Positions 11,507 through 11,574 of a stretch of 11,574 bases of DNA are shown piece by piece (the stretch's first letter is position 1; every line of letters starts with the position of its first letter). The notes under the pieces are model-generated. The model saw only the letters and a program-made list of their open reading frames with translations, did not search any database and was not told the DNA's origin. A program made the translations under genes and the position numbers. Origin of the DNA: an uncultured bacterium. GTDB lineage: Bacteria; Bacillota; Clostridia; Oscillospirales; Ruminococcaceae. The DNA lies in the NCBI GenBank assembly GCA_905215595.1, contig CAJMQZ010000062.1, positions 1 through 11,574 on the forward strand, read 5' to 3'.

Positions 11507-11574
11507 ACAAATGCAAGGAACGGGAAAAGTAGCGCGGGCCGTCCGGCCCAGAGAGTGCGGCACAGCTGAGAGCC
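11507..11574 (+). ncRNA. T-box riboswitch leader, 5' part only (cut by window end)
   Basis: Stem I hallmarks occur in the right order: GGGAAAAGTAGC with the AGTA specifier-loop motif (11528-11531), a GC-rich arm, AGAGAG (11550-11555) and the distal loop block GCTGAGAG (11565-11572). T-boxes bind uncharged tRNA and control aminoacyl-tRNA synthetase, amino-acid biosynthesis or transport genes by antitermination. The specifier codon, antiterminator and target gene lie beyond the right edge, so the amino acid cannot be read. Confidence 0.8.

Noticed and set aside
1..11574. CRISPR arrays, tRNA, rRNA, integrases or phage genes
   Set aside because: No regularly spaced direct repeats, no tRNA-like cloverleaf and no integrase or phage motifs were noticed on either strand.

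Overview
The window looks like the chromosome of a high-GC, spore-gene-carrying Clostridia of the Faecalibacterium / Subdoligranulum / Gemmiger type (Oscillospiraceae). The reasons are the Ala-rich high-GC coding style, spoVAC-spoVAD-spoVAE, gpr and spoIIP, the gpr/rpsT adjacency typical of Firmicutes, strong GGAGG ribosome binding sites, a T-box leader, and palindrome-rich intergenic repeats. The genus is inference; no 16S or other marker is present.

Left part, minus strand (63-5297). Read in the direction of transcription: a VanY-type D-Ala-D-Ala carboxypeptidase (5297-4479), a DUF4358-type lipoprotein (4337-3768) with its own promoter and terminator, then a translationally coupled pair of an MBOAT O-acyltransferase (3648-2230) and a DHHW-family SGNH-like protein (2217-1045). 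The last two look like an envelope-glycan O-acylation module. Beyond them lie two small paralogous genes (821-468 and 392-63). Each encodes a peptide with a 24-residue double-glycine leader, and they are transcribed from a good promoter whose start region overlaps a 30-bp imperfect palindrome. These exported-peptide (bacteriocin-like) genes are the most novel item here. Their transporter is not in the window.

Middle part (5377-8900). On the plus strand are spoVAC, spoVAD and spoVAE (inner spore membrane channel for dipicolinate) and an unrecognised 83-residue membrane protein. rpsT (ribosomal protein S20) lies on the minus strand and shares a bidirectional terminator region with the spoVA side. 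Divergent from rpsT is gpr, the germination protease that degrades small acid-soluble spore proteins.

Right part (8901-11574). A 775-bp gene-free stretch is filled with at least nine hairpins, including a MITE-like pair of inverted repeats and terminator-like palindromes. Then comes spoIIP (peptidoglycan hydrolase of forespore engulfment), converging with a minus-strand lipoprotein of unknown function. The window ends inside the 5' part of a T-box riboswitch, with its own promoter, that should control an aminoacyl-tRNA synthetase or amino-acid gene beyond the right edge.

Overall this is a sporulation/envelope neighbourhood (cortex and engulfment hydrolases, spore channel, SASP protease, glycan acylation) beside an accessory peptide locus. 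All functional calls come from reading motifs in the translated sequence; no database search was run.
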